Assembly: GCA_030040625.1 (NCBI GenBank)
Contig: JASHTI010000007.1
Coordinates: forward strand, 1-14,464
Source: Thermoplasmata archaeon
Lineage (GTDB): Archaea; Thermoplasmatota; Thermoplasmata; Lutacidiplasmatales; UBA184
Direction: 5' to 3'
Length of the DNA: 14,464 nucleotides
In this document: in pieces, positions 12,477 to 14,464 of the stretch
Numbering within the stretch: the first letter of the stretch is position 1
How the letters are laid out: each line of letters starts with the position of its first letter
Notes under the pieces: model-generated
Databases searched by the model: none
Told to the model about the DNA's origin: nothing
What the model saw: the letters and a program-made list of their open reading frames with translations, nothing else
Translations under genes and position numbers: made by a program

Positions 12477-13211
12477 ATGGAGGCGGAACGGGACCCGGAC
12501 GCCGCGTGGGTCGCGACCCTGACCGACCGGCCGCGTGCGGCGGCCGAGGCGGCCCTGGCGGAGGCGGCCGCCGATCGGCGCCTGTTCGGTCACATCGCCC
12601 GGCAACATCGGAGCGCCGGTCGCCGCGGCTACATCGAGATCGACGCGCCGCTCGAGCTTCACGCGATCGCACGACTGCTGCGCCCGCGGCACGTCATCGA
12701 GGTCGGAGTCTCCTCCGGGGTCTCGTCCGCCTACCTCCTCGCCGCGCTGGCGCGCAACGGCGCCGGCGAGCTCCACTCCGTCGACCTCCCGTCGCATCCC
12801 CGTCGACCCGGTGATCCGGACCCCTCCTGGGCGCTCCCGCCCGGCCGGAGCTCCGGCTGGGCGGTGCCTCCCCGCCTCCTCCCGGCCTGGGACCTTCGGC
12901 TGGGCGACAAGGCCGACGTCGTCCCCCGGCTCGCCCGGGAACTCCGCCAGGTCGACCTGGTCGTCTACGACGTGCCGCACAACGAGGCCGATCTGGTGCG
13001 CGAGTTCACCGCCCTCGATCCCCGGATGCCCGCCGGAGGAGTGGCGATCGTCGATCACGGACCGAACGGCGAGTTGTGCGCGGCGCTCCGAGGCTGGGCG
13101 CGCCGCCGGAGTTCGACCGCGACCGGCCGTCGCGGCCTGGGGCTCTACGGCATGCGAGCCGCCTCCCGCCCCGGCGGCCCACGGCCCGGCGCGCCGCGCT
13201 CCCGAGCGTAA
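12477..13211 (+). CDS. Class I SAM-dependent methyltransferase (methyltransferase_24-like)
   Basis: A 244-aa Rossmann-fold methyltransferase. Motif I is HVIEVGVSSGVSSAYLLAAL (72-91). Acidic motif II is HSVDLPSH (100-107), DLVVYDVPHNEADLVREF (160-177) is the motif IV region, and GGVAIVDHGPNGEL (187-200) is motif V/VI, with the VDH typical of the methyltransferase_24/CmcI-type group. An inserted Pro/Gly-rich segment (about 110-138) sits after motif II, and the last 20 residues are Pro/Arg-rich. The N-terminal helices (1-60) probably cover the substrate. ATG 12477 is 9 nt after the phosphatase stop, so the pair forms one operon. The substrate is not predictable. The stop codon lies within the TATA box of the next gene. 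Confidence 0.88.
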   Translation: MEAERDPDAAWVATLTDRPRAAAEAALAEAAADRRLFGHIARQHRSAGRRGYIEIDAPLELHAIARLLRPRHVIEVGVSSGVSSAYLLAALARNGAGELHSVDLPSHPRRPGDPDPSWALPPGRSSGWAVPPRLLPAWDLRLGDKADVVPRLARELRQVDLVVYDVPHNEADLVREFTALDPRMPAGGVAIVDHGPNGELCAALRGWARRRSSTATGRRGLGLYGMRAASRPGGPRPGAPRSRA

Positions 13212-13214
13212 ATA
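13209..13214 (+). promoter_or_regulatory. TATA box for the Fur-like gene, overlapping the methyltransferase stop
   Basis: TAAATA, within GTAAATAG, is centred about 25-26 bp before ATG 13237 and is one of the clearest box A matches in the window. It starts at the methyltransferase stop codon. It predicts a leaderless transcript and separates the last two genes from the phosphatase-methyltransferase operon. Confidence 0.6.
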
Positions 13215-13236
13215 GCCGGTCGGGGTCGCCCGACGG

Positions 13237-13524
13237 ATGCCCGCGGCGCGCAGAGGCCGGGCGAGCAAGCCCCCCGCGTCGGCCGCCGCCGCGCCGAAAG
13301 CGGTGCCACGACGGACGTCCCCCTCCACGCTGGGCGAGGAGCCCCACGGGCACGTCGTCTGTCGGGTCTGCGGCCGGATCCAGGTCCTCGAGCTGACCGA
13401 GCTCGACCGGCACCTCCTCACGGAGCTCGCGGCGCTCGCACCGGACGGCTGGAGCGTCGAGCGGATCGCCTACTCGATCGCCGGTGCCTGCCAGCGCTGC
13501 CGGGAAGGGCCGTCGGCCCATTGA
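13237..13524 (+). CDS. Stand-alone Fur-type C-terminal zinc domain, no winged helix
   Basis: A 95-aa protein. Residues 35-90 resemble the Fur/Zur/PerR dimerisation and metal domain: HGHVVCRVCGRI (37-48; family form HHHxxCxxCG), a central LTELDRHLLTELAALAPDGWSVERIAYSIAG, and the closing CQRC (C85, C88). C42, C45, C85 and C88 form the structural zinc site of the family. The usual 80-residue N-terminal winged-helix domain is absent, replaced by 36 basic, Ala/Pro-rich residues that look disordered. The start is supported by a strong TATA box 26 bp upstream, which argues that the short form is real and not a 5' truncation. It is followed after 13 nt by the Fe-ADH-like gene, so they are probably cotranscribed. 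It may be a metal-sensing partner or modulator rather than a DNA-binding repressor. Confidence 0.75.
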   Translation: MPAARRGRASKPPASAAAAPKAVPRRTSPSTLGEEPHGHVVCRVCGRIQVLELTELDRHLLTELAALAPDGWSVERIAYSIAGACQRCREGPSAH

Positions 13525-13537
13525 GCGGGCCGCTCGG

Positions 13538-14464
13538 ATGGTCGGGTTCGTCACCGCCCCGGCGATCGCCTGGGGGACCGGCGCGCTCGAGCAGCTGAGC
13601 GGGCTCGGGGCCCAGCGCGCCTTCGTCCTGATCGACCCCGCGGTCTCCGCGGAGGAGGGCCCCCGGCGCGCCGTCGAGGAGCTCGAGCGCGCCGGCGCCG
13701 CGGTCACGAGCGTCGCGGATCGGCCCCTCTCGACCGCCGTCCCCGACATCGCGGCGCTGGCGGCCCGACTCCGCGCCGTCGAGCCGGATTGGATCCTGGC
13801 GATCGGCGGTGGAACGACCCTGGACGCCGCCAAGGCCGCCCGGCTGCTCTACGAGCGGCCCGATCTCACGCTGGACGATCCGCTCCCCGTCCCCCTCCTC
13901 AGCGGCCCGCCGCGCAGCCGCCTGGTCGCGGCGCCCACGACGAGCGGAAGCGGAGCGGAAGCGAGCTGGGCGATCGACCTCCGGCGCGCGGACGGCGCTC
14001 CGCTCGACCTCGCCGACCGCGCCCTCGTGCCGGACTGGGCGATCGTCGACCCGCTCTTTCCGCGTGGCCTCGCCGCCCCGCGCCTGGTCGCCGGCGCCCT
14101 GCAGGCGGCGGCGCTCGCGGCGGAGGCGTACGTCTCGGCGTGGGCGAACCCGTTCTCCGACGCCCTGGCGGTCGACGTCCTGCGGACCGTGACGCGCAGG
14201 CTCGCCCACGCCGTGCGCTGGAGCGACGACCCGGAGGCCCGACCGGCGCTCCACTACGCGGCGACCGCCGCCGGCCTCGCCGCGTCGAACGCCCAGCGGG
14301 GGCTCGCCCACGCCCTCGCCCGGGCGTTGGCGGGTCCGGCCGGGCTCGACTACGCGACGGTGATCGGGATCGTCCTGCCGGTCGTGCTGGAGTTCGATCG
14401 ACCGGCGGCCCGGGAGCGCCTCGAGCTCCTCGCGGAGGCGCTTCGCCTGCCCGAGGAGGCGTCG
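13538..14464 (+). CDS. Iron-containing alcohol dehydrogenase-fold protein lacking most metal ligands, 3'-truncated
   Basis: The 309 visible codons run off the window. The protein follows the group III Fe-ADH/dehydroquinate-synthase-like fold: N-terminal nucleotide-binding half with AIGGGTTLDAAKAARLL (88-104) and AAPTTSGSGAEAS (131-143), then the helical metal domain with EAYVSAWANPFSDALAVDVL (196-215) and GLAASNAQRGLAHALARAL (246-264). Aligned by motif against FucO, the metal ligands Asp196, His200, His263 and His277 become Gln189, Leu193, His258 and Tyr272, and FucO His267 becomes Arg262. Nucleotide binding thus looks intact while iron or zinc binding looks lost. It may bind NAD(P) for a regulatory role or catalyse another reaction. 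ATG 13538 is 13 nt after the Fur-like gene. No internal stop or frameshift is seen in the visible part. Confidence 0.85.
   Translation, partial: MVGFVTAPAIAWGTGALEQLSGLGAQRAFVLIDPAVSAEEGPRRAVEELERAGAAVTSVADRPLSTAVPDIAALAARLRAVEPDWILAIGGGTTLDAAKAARLLYERPDLTLDDPLPVPLLSGPPRSRLVAAPTTSGSGAEASWAIDLRRADGAPLDLADRALVPDWAIVDPLFPRGLAAPRLVAGALQAAALAAEAYVSAWANPFSDALAVDVLRTVTRRLAHAVRWSDDPEARPALHYAATAAGLAASNAQRGLAHALARALAGPAGLDYATVIGIVLPVVLEFDRPAARERLELLAEALRLPEEAS

Noticed and set aside
11769..13421. Minus-strand open frame of 550 codons opposite the phosphatase and methyltransferase
   Set aside because: The plus strand holds clear CX5R and SAM-binding motifs; the minus frame shows only compositional bias.
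13237..13524. Fur-like gene as a frameshifted or 5'-truncated full-length Fur
   Set aside because: The DNA just upstream encodes the end of the methyltransferase, not a winged helix, and a well-placed TATA box precedes the short form.

Overview
The window is about 70% G+C and looks like a piece of an archaeal chromosome, most plausibly from an uncultivated Thermoplasmatota-like lineage; the lineage is inference. Supporting signs are a bacterio-opsin-activator type HTH_10 regulator (an essentially archaeal family), an Lrp/AsnC regulator beside glutamine synthetase, a MNT nucleotidyltransferase with an N-terminal zinc ribbon, TATA-like boxes centred about 26 bp before several start codons (leaderless transcripts), and a tRNA gene without encoded CCA. 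No insertion sequence, CRISPR array, phage gene or rRNA was seen, and no gap between genes exceeds about 205 bp.

Layout. 1-1249 (-): an amidohydrolase of the YtcJ type, cut by the window edge. 1453-2270 (+): a MntA/HepT (type VII) toxin-antitoxin pair. 2255-3688 (-): glutamine synthetase, which shares a control region with a divergent Lrp/AsnC regulator (3833-4324, +); an 18-bp perfect palindrome lies between them. 4390-5214 (+): an LsrF-like class I aldolase/thiolase. 5270-5354 (+): tRNA-Leu(CAG). 5425-6543: a tautomerase and a divergent TetR regulator around a 20-bp palindrome. 6739-7029 (-): a small leaderless protein of unknown function. 7219-7692 (-): a Bcp/PrxQ-like peroxiredoxin. 7846-9219 (+): an arginine-deiminase family enzyme. 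9216-10232 (-): a zinc alcohol dehydrogenase. 10333-11202 (+): a PEP mutase/isocitrate lyase superfamily protein. 11126-11941 (-): the HTH_10 regulator. 12030-13211 (+): a CX5R phosphatase and a SAM methyltransferase, 9 nt apart. 13237-14464 (+): a stand-alone Fur-type zinc domain without a DNA-binding domain, followed 13 nt later by an iron-ADH-fold protein that lacks most metal ligands.

How the genes may work together. GlnA/Lrp reads as a nitrogen-control module, and tautomerase/TetR as a small inducible detoxification or catabolic module. The two intergenic palindromes share the core GACG-RT-CGTC, which raises the possibility of a common regulator. The rest is mainly single-gene metabolic functions in alternating orientation with very tight or overlapping 3' ends. 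The most unusual part is the last pair, the wHTH-less Fur domain with a degenerate Fe-ADH, which I cannot match to a described system.
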